From assembly GCA_949288785.1 (NCBI GenBank), contig CASELQ010000001.1:124001-188000 (forward strand): DNA of 64,000 bases. The letters are read 5' to 3'. The notes under the pieces were generated by a model. That model was not told the origin of the DNA. It saw nothing but the letters and a program-made list of their open reading frames with translations, and did not search any database. Positions 43,349-52,302 of the stretch are shown piece by piece. The translations under genes and the position numbers were made by a program. The stretch comes from an uncultured Eubacteriales bacterium. GTDB taxonomy: Bacteria > Bacillota > Clostridia > Christensenellales > Borkfalkiaceae. Numbering within the stretch: the stretch's first letter is position 1; the number at the start of each line of letters is the position of its first letter.

Positions 43349-46009
43349 TTACTTTAAGCCGGCGGAAGAATATATTGCGCTTTTCGCCGTTTTTCCCGAA
43401 ATTATTAGTCTGTAAATAAGTTTATAGCACTCGGAAACGGTTATCACCGAAAAAGCGGTAAGTATACAGCGTATCCACAGCCCCGCGCTCATGGGCGTTA
43501 TGCCGAACAGATTATATCCCGCCTGCACTATTATAAAGTGTATCACGAACACCCCGGCAAACGTTGCCGCCATCACCTTGTTTCTGCCCAACCTGCCGAA
43601 TATACTCTCCGCGCCCAGTTCGCGGCAGTTAAAGGCGTTAAACAGCTGGAAGAGAATAAACAAAGTGAAAACCGCGCTCCTTTGCGCGCTGCCCGCTTTA
43701 AGAAAATCGAATAAATACTGCATAAGCAGCACCGCCGCGATGAACACGCCGGCAAACAGTATCCGTAAAAGCATCTTTGCGCTCACTATGCTTTCTCCGC
43801 GCTTTACGGGCTTTTGTTTCATTATGTTTTTACCCGCGCGTTCAAGCCCCAGGGTGAGTGCGGGCGGGCCGTCCATAATTACGTTTATCCAGAGGAGCTG
43901 CAGGGTGTTGAACGGCGTTTTAAGCCCCGCCGCCGCGCACACGGTTATAAATATGAGCGCCGAAAGATTTACCGACAGCTGAAAGAGTATGAACCGCTGC
44001 AAATTTCTGTACACGTTCCGCCCGAACGCCACCGCGCGCACCACCGTGGCAAAACTGTCGTCAAGCAAAATTATATCCGCCGCCTCCCGCGTTATTTCGC
44101 TGCCCGTTTTGCCCATTGCTATGCCCACGTCCGCGCGCTTTATGGCGGGAGCGTCGTTTATGCCGTCCCCCGTAACGGCAACCACTTCTCCCTCCTCTTT
44201 AAGCAGTTTTACTATTCTGAGTTTAAGCGCGGGCGTGCTGCGCGCTATCACAGTTACGCTTGCAAGCGCTTTTTTTAATGCGGCGTCGTCCGCACGCTCG
44301 GCATATTCCCCGCTCATCACCTGCGCCGGTGATGACGCCACGCCCAGTTCCTTTGCCACCGCCAATGCGGTGGCGGCGTTATCGCCCGTGAGTATCTTTA
44401 CCTTTATTCCCGCGCTCCGGCATTCCTTTACCGCCTCTTTCACCTCTTTTCTCACGGGGTCTTTAAGCACGGCAAACCCGTCGAAAACGTATCCTTCGTG
44501 CGGGAGGCCGGCAGCGCCGTCTTTATGCGCAAAGCATATCACCCTGCCCGCGCCGGCACCGTAACTTTCGGCGTTTTTTATTATTCTCGCCTTTCTTTCT
44601 TCCGGCATATCGCACATTGAAAGCACCTTTTCCGCCGCCCCTTTTAACAGTGCGCGCCTTTTTTTCGCGCGCTCCGTTACCGTTATCATATATTTTTTGT
44701 CGCTCGAAAAAGGATCTCTTTCTTTAAGCTTAAATCTTGCGCGAAAATCTTCCGCTTCCCCGCCGAGCGCTTTGTCCGCCGCCGCGTACAGCGCACATTC
44801 CGTGCCGCTGCCGGTAAGGCTCTTTTTACCCTTTTCATAGGCGTAACCCGCGGTGCTGTTACATACGAAATTTTCTAAAAGTTCCCTGCTTTTAAGCGCA
44901 GAAGGGCTTTCGCAGTATTCCCCCGAACATATCTTATACACCGTCATTTTGTTTTCGGTGAGCGTGCCGGTTTTGTCCGAACATATTACGCTTACGGCGC
45001 CTGCCGCCTCGGTTGCGGTCATCTTTTTTATGAGCGCGTTCTCGCGCGCAAGTTTTATCATGTTAAGCGCGAGCGAAACTGCCACTATTGTGGGAAGTCC
45101 CTCGGGCACAGCCGCCACGATCAATATTATACACGAAATAAACAACTCCCTCACGCTGTCAAAGTTCAGCGCGCCTGCCGCGGCAAGCCTTATCGCCGAA
45201 ACCGCGAACACCGCCGCGGCGGTGGCGGCGCCCGTTGCCGTTATTATCTTGCCGAGTTTATTGAGTTTATGCTGCAAGGGCGAATTTTCGGCTTTTTTAT
45301 CCCTCAGTTCGCCGGCTATGCCGCCCATCTCGGTACCGTCTCCCACGGCGGTTACTATCATTTTACCGCTGCCCGACCGCACGAAAGTGCCCGAATACAC
45401 AAAGTTTTTGCGCTCTGCAAGCGGAACGCCCGAAGTAAGGGCAGCGTCTGCATTTTTGAACGCCCCGCCGCTTTCCCCCGTAAGCGCCGATTCGTCTACC
45501 GAAAGATCCCGGCTTTCTATCAGCCTGCCGTCTGCAACTATTTTGTCGCCGCTTTCCAAAATTATTACGTCCCCCACGGTTACATCGCTTTTAGGGATTA
45601 CAGTCGGCACGCCGTTTCTTATCGCCTTTACGGACACGTTTTCGTAAATGCTTTCGAGCGCGGCAAACGCCTTTTCCGAACTGCCTTCCATTATAAGGGT
45701 TATAGACACCGAAAGGGCTATGGCGGCAAATATGCCGCCGCACTCCGCAAAATCGGCTTCACCCGTCTTTATGTACCCGCCCAGCGCCGTGCCGAACGCT
45801 ATTATAAAACCGAATATGAGTATTATGAGCATAGGCTCTTTGAGCGCTTCCGCCGTGCGCCTTAAAAGCCCCCTCTTCTTCTTGCGGGAAAGCCTGTTGT
45901 CCCCGTACTTAGCCGTATTCTTTTCCGCCCGGGCGGAAGTAAGCCCGCGCACCGTGTCAGAACCGAACTGCCTTGCGGCAAACTCTGCCGTTTTGCTGTA
46001 ATATTCCAT
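43349..46009 (-). CDS. Cation-transporting P-type ATPase, Ca2+ type
   Basis: An 886-residue P2-type ATPase with about ten membrane helices. Actuator TGES at 177-180, PEGLP in helix 4 (302-306), phosphorylation site D345-KTGT, and the hinge TGDGINDAP are all intact. PEGLP with an N-terminal cation-ATPase domain points to Ca2+ efflux rather than Cu/Zn or K+ transport; the exact ion is inferred. GGGAGG precedes the ATG. Divergent from the phosphoribosyltransferase gene. Confidence 0.9.
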   Translation of the reverse strand: MEYYSKTAEFAARQFGSDTVRGLTSARAEKNTAKYGDNRLSRKKKRGLLRRTAEALKEPMLIILIFGFIIAFGTALGGYIKTGEADFAECGGIFAAIALSVSITLIMEGSSEKAFAALESIYENVSVKAIRNGVPTVIPKSDVTVGDVIILESGDKIVADGRLIESRDLSVDESALTGESGGAFKNADAALTSGVPLAERKNFVYSGTFVRSGSGKMIVTAVGDGTEMGGIAGELRDKKAENSPLQHKLNKLGKIITATGAATAAAVFAVSAIRLAAAGALNFDSVRELFISCIILIVAAVPEGLPTIVAVSLALNMIKLARENALIKKMTATEAAGAVSVICSDKTGTLTENKMTVYKICSGEYCESPSALKSRELLENFVCNSTAGYAYEKGKKSLTGSGTECALYAAADKALGGEAEDFRARFKLKERDPFSSDKKYMITVTERAKKRRALLKGAAEKVLSMCDMPEERKARIIKNAESYGAGAGRVICFAHKDGAAGLPHEGYVFDGFAVLKDPVRKEVKEAVKECRSAGIKVKILTGDNAATALAVAKELGVASSPAQVMSGEYAERADDAALKKALASVTVIARSTPALKLRIVKLLKEEGEVVAVTGDGINDAPAIKRADVGIAMGKTGSEITREAADIILLDDSFATVVRAVAFGRNVYRNLQRFILFQLSVNLSALIFITVCAAAGLKTPFNTLQLLWINVIMDGPPALTLGLERAGKNIMKQKPVKRGESIVSAKMLLRILFAGVFIAAVLLMQYLFDFLKAGSAQRSAVFTLFILFQLFNAFNCRELGAESIFGRLGRNKVMAATFAGVFVIHFIIVQAGYNLFGITPMSAGLWIRCILTAFSVITVSECYKLIYRLIISGKTAKSAIYSSAGLK

Positions 46010-46070
46010 TAAATCCTCCCGTGCTTACTTATAAAAATATGTTACTTGCAATAATTATATGCGTTATGAA

Positions 46071-46099
46071 TGGACAAACACGCGTTTTTGTGGTAAACT
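46071..46099 (+). promoter_or_regulatory. Promoter for the phosphoribosyltransferase gene
   Basis: TGGACA (46071-46076), 17 bases, TAAACT (46094-46099), 30 bases before the start. Confidence 0.5.
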
Positions 46100-46129
46100 G
46101 TTTGCGGACGGCTTAAAAGAGGAAATATC

Positions 46130-46669
46130 ATGAGTGAATTTTACAGAGTAAACATTAAAGGCTTTATAACGGATCTGCCGGTGCTGCCGCTGCCGAGCGG
46201 AATTAACATTGCGTTTTTCAACTTGCACGGCAACACCCTGCTCACGGAACACTGCGGCAGAGAAATAGCCGGGCTTGCCCGCGGCGCGGAAGTGCTTATC
46301 ACCGCCGAATCCAAGGGGCTGCAACTCACGCACGTTGCCGCGCGCGAACTGGGTATGCCCTTTTACGCCGTGGCGAGAAAATCTAAAAAACTTTACATGC
46401 AGGACGGGCTGTGCGTTTCTTACGGTTCTTCCATAACCACGGGTCAGGAACAAAAACTCTATCTTTCCAAGCACGACGCCGACCTTATCCGCGGCAAAAA
46501 AGTGTGCATAGTGGACGACGTAATATCCACGGGCGAAAGCCTTAAAGGTCTGGAAAAACTCGTGGAACTTGCGGGCGGCAAAATATTTAAGAAGGTATTC
46601 GTGCTTGCCGAGGGCGACGCTAAAAACAGGCCCGACGTGGAATACCTTGCTTCTATCCCCCTGCTCTGA
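46130..46669 (+). CDS. Phosphoribosyltransferase, adenine-PRTase-like
   Basis: A 179-residue type I phosphoribosyltransferase. The PRPP loop is V125-CIVDDVISTGES, followed by a conventional flexible hood; the N-terminal half contains AESKGLQL and RKSKK segments typical of adenine PRTase-like proteins. It probably salvages a purine base, but it is distinct enough from classical Apt that the base is uncertain. ATG follows AGAGG. No regulatory riboswitch was seen upstream. The 172-bp repeats begin 43 bases after its stop. Confidence 0.8.
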   Translation: MSEFYRVNIKGFITDLPVLPLPSGINIAFFNLHGNTLLTEHCGREIAGLARGAEVLITAESKGLQLTHVAARELGMPFYAVARKSKKLYMQDGLCVSYGSSITTGQEQKLYLSKHDADLIRGKKVCIVDDVISTGESLKGLEKLVELAGGKIFKKVFVLAEGDAKNRPDVEYLASIPLL

Positions 46670-46711
46670 CGAGGCGGAAAAAACTTAAAACACCCGAAAA
46701 CGGCTTTCAGG

Positions 46712-46883
46712 GCAAAATTCAATTTAAAAGACACACGCGCCGGTTGAACCGACGCGCATGCCCAGGAAAAAGTTTATTGAGAGTGTGGGCTAATTTAGGT
46801 AAAGAGTTCTTTCTCTTTACACCCAAATTTTATAACGCGAAACTTGAAACTTTATTGAAAAACAAAAAAATAAAAAAATTTTT
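46712..46883 (+). repeat. 172-bp direct repeat, copy 1
   Basis: Differs from copy 2 at only 6 of 172 positions (two in the hairpin loop at 46746-46747, three at 46824-46826, one at 46837). It contains an interrupted hairpin around CGGT/ACCG with flanking CGCG arms (about 46735-46758), a second hairpin GTAAAGAG/CTCTTTAC (46799-46820), and an A/T-rich tail with homopolymer runs. No good open frame is shared. There are no terminal inverted repeats and no obvious target duplication. Confidence 0.9.
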
Positions 46884-47021
46884 TCAGCGCGGCGGTAACG
46901 GTAAAAATTTATAAAGCGCCCTGCCGCACTTCGGACATAAGGAAGGCTTTGCATAAACGCGCAAGCGAAGAAAAAAAACACTTCCGCCGCACGGAGCGAA
47001 TAAGGAGAAAAACGCCCGCTT
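46884..47021 (+). other. Unique spacer between the two 172-bp repeats
   Basis: 138 bases, purine-rich in its second half, with no supported gene or terminator. It does not resemble the 42 bases before copy 1, so the duplication unit is the 172-bp element alone. Confidence 0.6.
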
Positions 47022-47193
47022 GCAAAATTCAATTTAAAAGACACACGCGCCGGTTATACCGACGCGCATGCCCAGGAAAAAGTTTATTGAGAGTGTGGGC
47101 TAATTTAGGTAAAGAGTTCTTTCTCTTTACACCACGATTTTATAACACGAAACTTGAAACTTTATTGAAAAACAAAAAAATAAAAAAATTTTT
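47022..47193 (+). repeat. 172-bp direct repeat, copy 2
   Basis: Same orientation as copy 1, offset 310 bases. It ends 12 bases before the response-regulator ATG, so its A/T-rich tail is the immediate upstream region of that gene. The loop changes leave the CGGT/ACCG stem intact, and the second hairpin (47109-47130) is unchanged. Confidence 0.9.
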
Positions 47194-47205
47194 CGGAATA
47201 ACGTT

Positions 47206-47886
47206 ATGAAAATTTTACTCGTAGACGATGAAAGGCAATTTTCCGCGGCGGTGGCGGAGATACTCCGCCGGCACAACTACTCGGTGGATACCGTTTATAA
47301 CGGGCAGGACGGGCTGGACTATGCCCTGTCCGGCATTTACGATCTCATTATTCTTGACGTGATGTTGCCCGTGTTAGACGGATTTACCGTGCTCCGCGCC
47401 CTCCGCGCCCGCAAGGCGGATACGCCCATTCTCATGCTTACCGCCAAATCCGAAATATCGGATAAAATAGGCGGGCTAAACCTCGGAGCGGACGACTATA
47501 TTACCAAACCGTTCGACACCGAGGAACTGCTCGCGCGGATACGGGCGCTTTTGCGCAGAAAAGAAAAATACACGGGAGACGTACTTTCCTTTAACGACAT
47601 AAGCATAGACAGGGAAAGCCCGCAGCTCATATGCGGCGGGAAAAAGATCGCGCTCGGAAAAAAGGAGTTTCAGATACTGGAAATGCTCATGATGAGCGCC
47701 GGAAAGTGCATAGATAAGGAGCGGTTTATCGAAAAAATATGGGGGTACGACACCGAAGCGGAGTATAACACCATAGAGGTATACGTCTCCTTCCTCCGCA
47801 AAAAACTTGCGGCGGTGGGCTCCTCCACCGAAATAAAGTCCATACGCGGGGTTGGTTATACTCTCGGGGTGAAAAACGATGATTAA
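47206..47886 (+). CDS. OmpR/PhoB-family response regulator
   Basis: A 226-residue two-domain regulator. Receiver domain: acidic D7-D8-E9, phosphoacceptor Asp51 in LIILDVMLP, Lys101 in TKPF. The C-terminal winged-helix domain (about 130-226) has the FQILEMLMMSAGKCIDKERF segment (in part) and YVSFLRKKL. It overlaps the histidine kinase gene by 8 bases. Its ribosome site is weak (GGA, 8 bases before ATG). Regulon unknown; the repeat just upstream could influence its expression. Confidence 0.95.
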   Translation: MKILLVDDERQFSAAVAEILRRHNYSVDTVYNGQDGLDYALSGIYDLIILDVMLPVLDGFTVLRALRARKADTPILMLTAKSEISDKIGGLNLGADDYITKPFDTEELLARIRALLRRKEKYTGDVLSFNDISIDRESPQLICGGKKIALGKKEFQILEMLMMSAGKCIDKERFIEKIWGYDTEAEYNTIEVYVSFLRKKLAAVGSSTEIKSIRGVGYTLGVKNDD

Positions 47887-49057
47887 AAAGGCGCAGTTAA
47901 GATTTATGGCCGTAATGATGGCCGTATTCTTCGTGCTTTTTGCCATATTCTTCGTCATTGCCTCAAACGTGATAAGCACTTCTCACAACAGGGCGGTGAT
48001 TATGGCGCTCATCGCGGAAAACAACTCTTTCAGAGATTCGGGCACGGTTTATTCGGAAAAGACGCTTATACTTAGCTTTGAAAGCGATCAGGTGGACGGA
48101 ACATATTCGGTATTAAACGGCGGAGAATATTTTTCGGAAGAAACCATAGCCGAGCTTGTAAACCGCGCCGCCAGTTTTACCGAAGGCTCCGGTACGTTCG
48201 GCGACATATTCTTTCTCGTTACCAACGGTTCTTTAAAAGACGAGCAAAGGCTTTTATTGCTGGCGCTGGACGGGAGCAGCGAAATGCAGGCAAAACAGGA
48301 GGATACCCTGGCGGTTTTCATTTTCGCACTTTTGCTATATGCCATAATCGTGGTTATAGTGTTCGGGCTTTCGGTTACCATTTTCCGGCCGCTGAAAGAA
48401 AATCTGTACAGGCAAAAACGCTTCGTTTCGGACGCGAGCCACGAAATGCGCACCCCCGTTGCCATAATCTCCGCTAATGCGGACGTGCTTAAAAACTTTA
48501 TCAACAACACTTATCTGGACAGTATAAAGACCCAGACCGAGCGGCTGGAAAAACTGGTTTCCGATATGCTGGCGCTCGCCAAGACGGACGAGGAAAGAAT
48601 TGCGCTCGTAAAAGAAAACTTTTCGGTTACGGACGAGGTGCTGGAAGCCGTTCTCCCCTACGAGGCACTGCTTTTCGAAAAGGGCAAAACGCTTATAACG
48701 GACATAGAACCCGATGTCAGCGTTACGGGCGACAGACAGAGTTTTAAAACCATACTTAACGTATTGGTGGACAACGCCATTAAGCATTCGGACAAAAACG
48801 CCACCATTAAAATAAGCCTTAAAAAAGAAGGGGCCAAGGCGGTGCTTACGGTGTTCAATACCGGCAGCCTTGTAAGAGAAGAAGATTCCTCAAGGGTATT
48901 CGAAAGGTTTTACCGGGCGGACGCTTCGCGTTCGAGAGATTCGGGCGGCAGCGGGCTGGGGCTTGCAATAGCAAAAAGCCTTGCGGACGCCAACAAGTGG
49001 AAAATTCAGGCGCGCTCGGTGTTCGGCGTTTCCATGACGCTTACTTTGACTTTATAA
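47879..49057 (+). CDS. Sensor histidine kinase
   Basis: A 392-residue membrane kinase: helix 1 (about 9-30), an extracellular sensor of ~110 residues, helix 2 (about 145-168), then the dimerisation domain with His188 in SDASHEMRTP and an ATPase domain with N-box VLVDNAIKHS, G1/F region and G2 GGSGLGLAI. No HAMP domain is obvious. The sensor has no recognisable ligand fold. It pairs with the overlapping response regulator; the flavodiiron gene begins 30 bases after its stop. Confidence 0.95.
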   Translation: MIKKAQLRFMAVMMAVFFVLFAIFFVIASNVISTSHNRAVIMALIAENNSFRDSGTVYSEKTLILSFESDQVDGTYSVLNGGEYFSEETIAELVNRAASFTEGSGTFGDIFFLVTNGSLKDEQRLLLLALDGSSEMQAKQEDTLAVFIFALLLYAIIVVIVFGLSVTIFRPLKENLYRQKRFVSDASHEMRTPVAIISANADVLKNFINNTYLDSIKTQTERLEKLVSDMLALAKTDEERIALVKENFSVTDEVLEAVLPYEALLFEKGKTLITDIEPDVSVTGDRQSFKTILNVLVDNAIKHSDKNATIKISLKKEGAKAVLTVFNTGSLVREEDSSRVFERFYRADASRSRDSGGSGLGLAIAKSLADANKWKIQARSVFGVSMTLTLTL

Positions 49058-49087
49058 ACGAGTTATTAACCTTTTAAGGAGAGAAAT

Positions 49088-50869
49088 ATGAATATATCGG
49101 AAGACGTTAAATTCATCGGCGTTAACGACAGGGCTATTACCCTGTTCGAAGGTCAGTTTCAGGTGGAAAAAGGTATGTCTTACAATTCTTACCTTATTTC
49201 CGATAAAAAAATCGCGGTGCTGGATACGGTGGACGCGGCTTTCTTTGACGAATGGGCGGACAACCTTTTCGCCGCGCTTGGCGGCAGAGAGCCCGATTAC
49301 CTTATAGTTTCCCATATGGAGCCCGACCACTCGGCAAACATAGCGCGGTTTATGGATATGTATAAGTCCGCCGTGATAATAGGCAACGCCAAGACCTTTA
49401 CGATGCTGAAAAATTATTTCGGCACAGATTATCCCGAAAGGCGGGCGGTGGTAAAAGAAGGCGATACCCTCTCCCTCGGCGAGCATACCCTGAAATTTAT
49501 TATGGCGCCGTTCGTGCACTGGCCCGAAGTTATGGTTACTTACGACGAGCGGGATAAAATTCTGTTTTCCGCGGACGGATTCGGCAAATTCGGCACGACG
49601 GACGCGGATGAGGACTGGGACTGCGAGGCCCGCCGCTACTATTTCGGCATAGTCGGAAAATACGGGGCGCAGGTTCAGGCGCTCCTTAAAAAGACGGAAG
49701 CGCTCGATATAAAGGCAATTTGCCCGCTGCACGGACCCGTTTTAACGGATAATCTTTCGCACTATCTCGGGCTGTATGACAAATGGTCTTCTTATACGGC
49801 GGAGGACAGCGGCGTAACGATAGCCTACACCTCGGTTTACGGGCATACCAAAGCCGCGGTGCTTGCGCTTGCCGAAAAACTGCGCGGCGCGGGCGTTAAA
49901 AAAGTGGCGGTTTTCGACCTTGCAAGGTGCGACCTTGCCGAAGCCGTGGAGGACGCTTTCCGTTACGACCGGCTGGTGCTTGCCACCACCACTTACAACG
50001 CGGATATATTCCCCTATATGCGCCGCTTTATAGAGGCGCTTACGGAACGTAATTACGCAAACCGCACCGTGGCGTTTATCGAAAACGGTTCATGGGCGCC
50101 CGTGGCGGGGAAAATTATGCGGGGTATGCTGGAAAACTGCAAAAACCTAAATTTCTGCAACAATACCGTAAAGATATTTTCCGCGCTTTCGCCCGAGAAC
50201 GAAAAGGAAATAGCCGCGCTCTCCGAAGAGCTTGCCGCAGCCGGCGAAAGGAGCCAAAACGCCGCCCTTGACCCGACCGCGCTCTTTAAAATCGGATACG
50301 GGCTGTACGTTGTATCCTGTAACGACGGCGCAAAAGACACCGGCTGCATAGTGAACACGGTTACGCAGGTAACAGCCTCCCCCAACCGTATTGCCGTTAC
50401 CGTGAACAAACAGAATTATACCCATCACGTTATAAAAAAGACGGGCAAACTGAATATAAACTGCCTTTCGGAGGACGCGCCCTTTTCGGTGTTTGAAAAC
50501 TTCGGGTTTAAAAGCGGCAGAACGGAAAATAAATTTGACGGAGTACCCTTTACTCGCTCCGCTAACGGACTTGCGGTGCTGTCTCAGCATATAAACGCAT
50601 ATATCTCCCTTTCGGTGGAAAGTTACGCCGACCTCGGCACGCACGGGATGTTCATTTGCTCCGTTACGGGCGCGGAAAAAGTGAACGACAACGAGAGTAT
50701 GACTTACGCCTATTATCACGCAAGCGTTAAACCCAAGCCCAAAACACAAGGCAAAAAGGGGTTTGTATGCAGGATTTGCGGATATATTTACGAGGGCGAA
50801 AGTTTACCGGCGGACTTTGTATGCCCCATATGCAAACACGGGGCGGAAGATTTTGAACCGATAAAATAA
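49088..50869 (+). CDS. Four-module flavodiiron protein (MBL-flavodoxin-flavin reductase-rubredoxin)
   Basis: A 593-residue cytosolic oxygen/nitric-oxide reductase of the flavodiiron class. The diiron site ligands are H76-x-E78-x-D80-H81, H144, D163 and H215, all present; a flavodoxin domain (about 243-385) follows with the YTSVYGHT FMN loop, then a flavin-reductase domain (about 400-545) and a C-terminal rubredoxin with two CxxC pairs (VCRICGY and VCPICKH). Carrying both a flavin reductase and rubredoxin lets one chain take electrons from NAD(P)H or reduced donors. AAGGAG precedes the ATG; it may be cotranscribed with the two-component genes. Confidence 0.93.
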   Translation: MNISEDVKFIGVNDRAITLFEGQFQVEKGMSYNSYLISDKKIAVLDTVDAAFFDEWADNLFAALGGREPDYLIVSHMEPDHSANIARFMDMYKSAVIIGNAKTFTMLKNYFGTDYPERRAVVKEGDTLSLGEHTLKFIMAPFVHWPEVMVTYDERDKILFSADGFGKFGTTDADEDWDCEARRYYFGIVGKYGAQVQALLKKTEALDIKAICPLHGPVLTDNLSHYLGLYDKWSSYTAEDSGVTIAYTSVYGHTKAAVLALAEKLRGAGVKKVAVFDLARCDLAEAVEDAFRYDRLVLATTTYNADIFPYMRRFIEALTERNYANRTVAFIENGSWAPVAGKIMRGMLENCKNLNFCNNTVKIFSALSPENEKEIAALSEELAAAGERSQNAALDPTALFKIGYGLYVVSCNDGAKDTGCIVNTVTQVTASPNRIAVTVNKQNYTHHVIKKTGKLNINCLSEDAPFSVFENFGFKSGRTENKFDGVPFTRSANGLAVLSQHINAYISLSVESYADLGTHGMFICSVTGAEKVNDNESMTYAYYHASVKPKPKTQGKKGFVCRICGYIYEGESLPADFVCPICKHGAEDFEPIK

Positions 50870-50920
50870 TTTTGAGTTTATATATGAATTTATATATAGT
50901 CAGCTCATTTAAATTGAATT

Positions 50921-50956
50921 GCGCCGCCGCGGAACCCGCGGCGGCGCCTTTATTTT
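50921..50956 (+). terminator. Terminator after the flavodiiron gene
   Basis: A perfect 12-bp GC-rich stem GCGCCGCCGCGG with its complement (50921-50932/50936-50947), 3-base loop, then CTTTATTTT. Confidence 0.85.
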
Positions 50957-51066
50957 ATATTTTATCTTTAACTCTTATTTTTCGGTACGTTTCCCGTCCT
51001 ATCCACCCGGCTGTTCCGATAAAAATTTTACGGTATCGCGTAGCGGCATAGCGGAGCGCCCGTATA

Positions 51067-52302
51067 TTAAGCGTTTTTATCTCTGCCTATGCGGGTATTG
51101 TCCGTCTTTCTGTCCCGCAAGGCCTTTTCGGGGTGGGGAGCCTCCTCAAAACGGTAGTCTTCTCCGTACTTTTTGATATATTTTTCAATCACGTTATGGC
51201 TTGCCGTGGCTTTTACCCTTTTGTTGTACTTAAAGAAATCGGCGTTATCCGGCATGTTTTTTAAGGGGATAATGTCTTCTTTAAGCCCCGAAAGCCTTAT
51301 GTCTTTAAGCACTTCTCTTATATACCCCTTGTTCGATTTGAGCCTAAGTAGACTCGGGAACTCCGCGCCCTGAGAAAATAAACTCATAAATTCCCTGCCC
51401 TCGTACTTAAAAAGCATATCGCAGGCAATTTTAAGATGCTCTAATTCCTGATCGAAATGGCGGTACCATATCTGCTTTATATACGGGTCGCACTCGTCCA
51501 TATAACAGGAAAAATACAGATAACATTCGGTATATTCGTGCATGACCCAGCTCTCGAACCAGGTGCAGGCGGGGTCCATAAGACTGCCGTAACCCGTTAC
51601 GTGCTGTTCCTCTATCATGGCTATCTCGGCGTAAAGTTTTCTGCCCGTATCCGAATGATAAAAGGCGCCCGCGTTCATATAAAAATTCATGGTCTGCTGT
51701 TCCGCGGCGGTTATAATACCCACGTGCAGGCGGGTCAAAAGGTCGTCCTGCCAGCTGTTTATATAGCGGCGCACGTCGTCGTTCGGGTGGCGGTGCTCGC
51801 AGACGGTGGGTCTGCCGGGCGTTATTTCGGTATATGAACCAACCAACCGCTCGGCGCGCGCCCCCTCTTCCATATAAAGGAGGTCCGCATAACGGTAAAG
51901 ATGGTCAAAGTCCTCTAAAAGCGCAAAGTCTAACTGCGCCTTTACAAACGGGTTCTTTTCCTTTTGCGCCATTTCGGCGGTAAGGTCCACCGCCAGCTGT
52001 TCATAGCCTATCGTCGTTTCCAGAATGGTTTCGTTTATCGGTTTTAACCCGGATATAAGTTTTTGCTGCTGCTGTTCCTGCCGCCTTACCTCCGCGATCG
52101 CACGGCGCACGTCGTTATTTAAACAGTGGCGATTGAATTGATGCAAAAACCAGTTGGATTCGAACTCCGTGCCGTTCATTAAAATAACGCGGGTTTTGGT
52201 GTAAGGGTTTGCGGTGTTTTTGTCATAGGGTTTGGGCGAAAGCGCCTTAAAATTTTCGTATTGAAGGTTTGCTTTCTGCGGCATTTCTTTAAACGGATTC
52301 AT
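51067..52302 (-). CDS. Ferritin-like protein with three Glu/ExxH half-sites, function unknown
   Basis: I do not recognise this 411-residue protein as a named family. Its central helical region carries carboxylate and His residues spaced as in diiron ferritin-like proteins: E101 then D131-xx-H134, E201 then E231-xx-H234, and E256 then E286-xx-H289. Each pair is separated by exactly 30 residues, so three half-sites are present where a classic diiron bundle has two. The N-terminal 90 and C-terminal 100 residues are charged and without clear motifs. No signal peptide or membrane helix. AAAAGGAG precedes the ATG. It is convergent with the flavodiiron gene, hinting at an oxygen-related role. Confidence 0.6.
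   Translation of the reverse strand: MNPFKEMPQKANLQYENFKALSPKPYDKNTANPYTKTRVILMNGTEFESNWFLHQFNRHCLNNDVRRAIAEVRRQEQQQQKLISGLKPINETILETTIGYEQLAVDLTAEMAQKEKNPFVKAQLDFALLEDFDHLYRYADLLYMEEGARAERLVGSYTEITPGRPTVCEHRHPNDDVRRYINSWQDDLLTRLHVGIITAAEQQTMNFYMNAGAFYHSDTGRKLYAEIAMIEEQHVTGYGSLMDPACTWFESWVMHEYTECYLYFSCYMDECDPYIKQIWYRHFDQELEHLKIACDMLFKYEGREFMSLFSQGAEFPSLLRLKSNKGYIREVLKDIRLSGLKEDIIPLKNMPDNADFFKYNKRVKATASHNVIEKYIKKYGEDYRFEEAPHPEKALRDRKTDNTRIGRDKNA

Noticed and set aside
46459..46734. Minus-strand frame entering repeat copy 1
   Set aside because: It lies mostly antisense to the phosphoribosyltransferase gene, and its start is a GTG inside the repeat with no ribosome site.
46817..47044. Minus-strand frame spanning the spacer and parts of both repeats
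   Set aside because: It shares only its first residues with the frame at copy 1, because both begin in the repeat; composition is low complexity and no homology is recognisable.
46712..47193. CRISPR-like array
   Set aside because: Only two long 172-base copies with a 138-base spacer and no cas genes; repeats are far too long.
46949..47209. Plus-strand frame through repeat copy 2
   Set aside because: It is rich in Lys and Arg from the A-rich tail, has no ribosome site and would run into the response regulator start.
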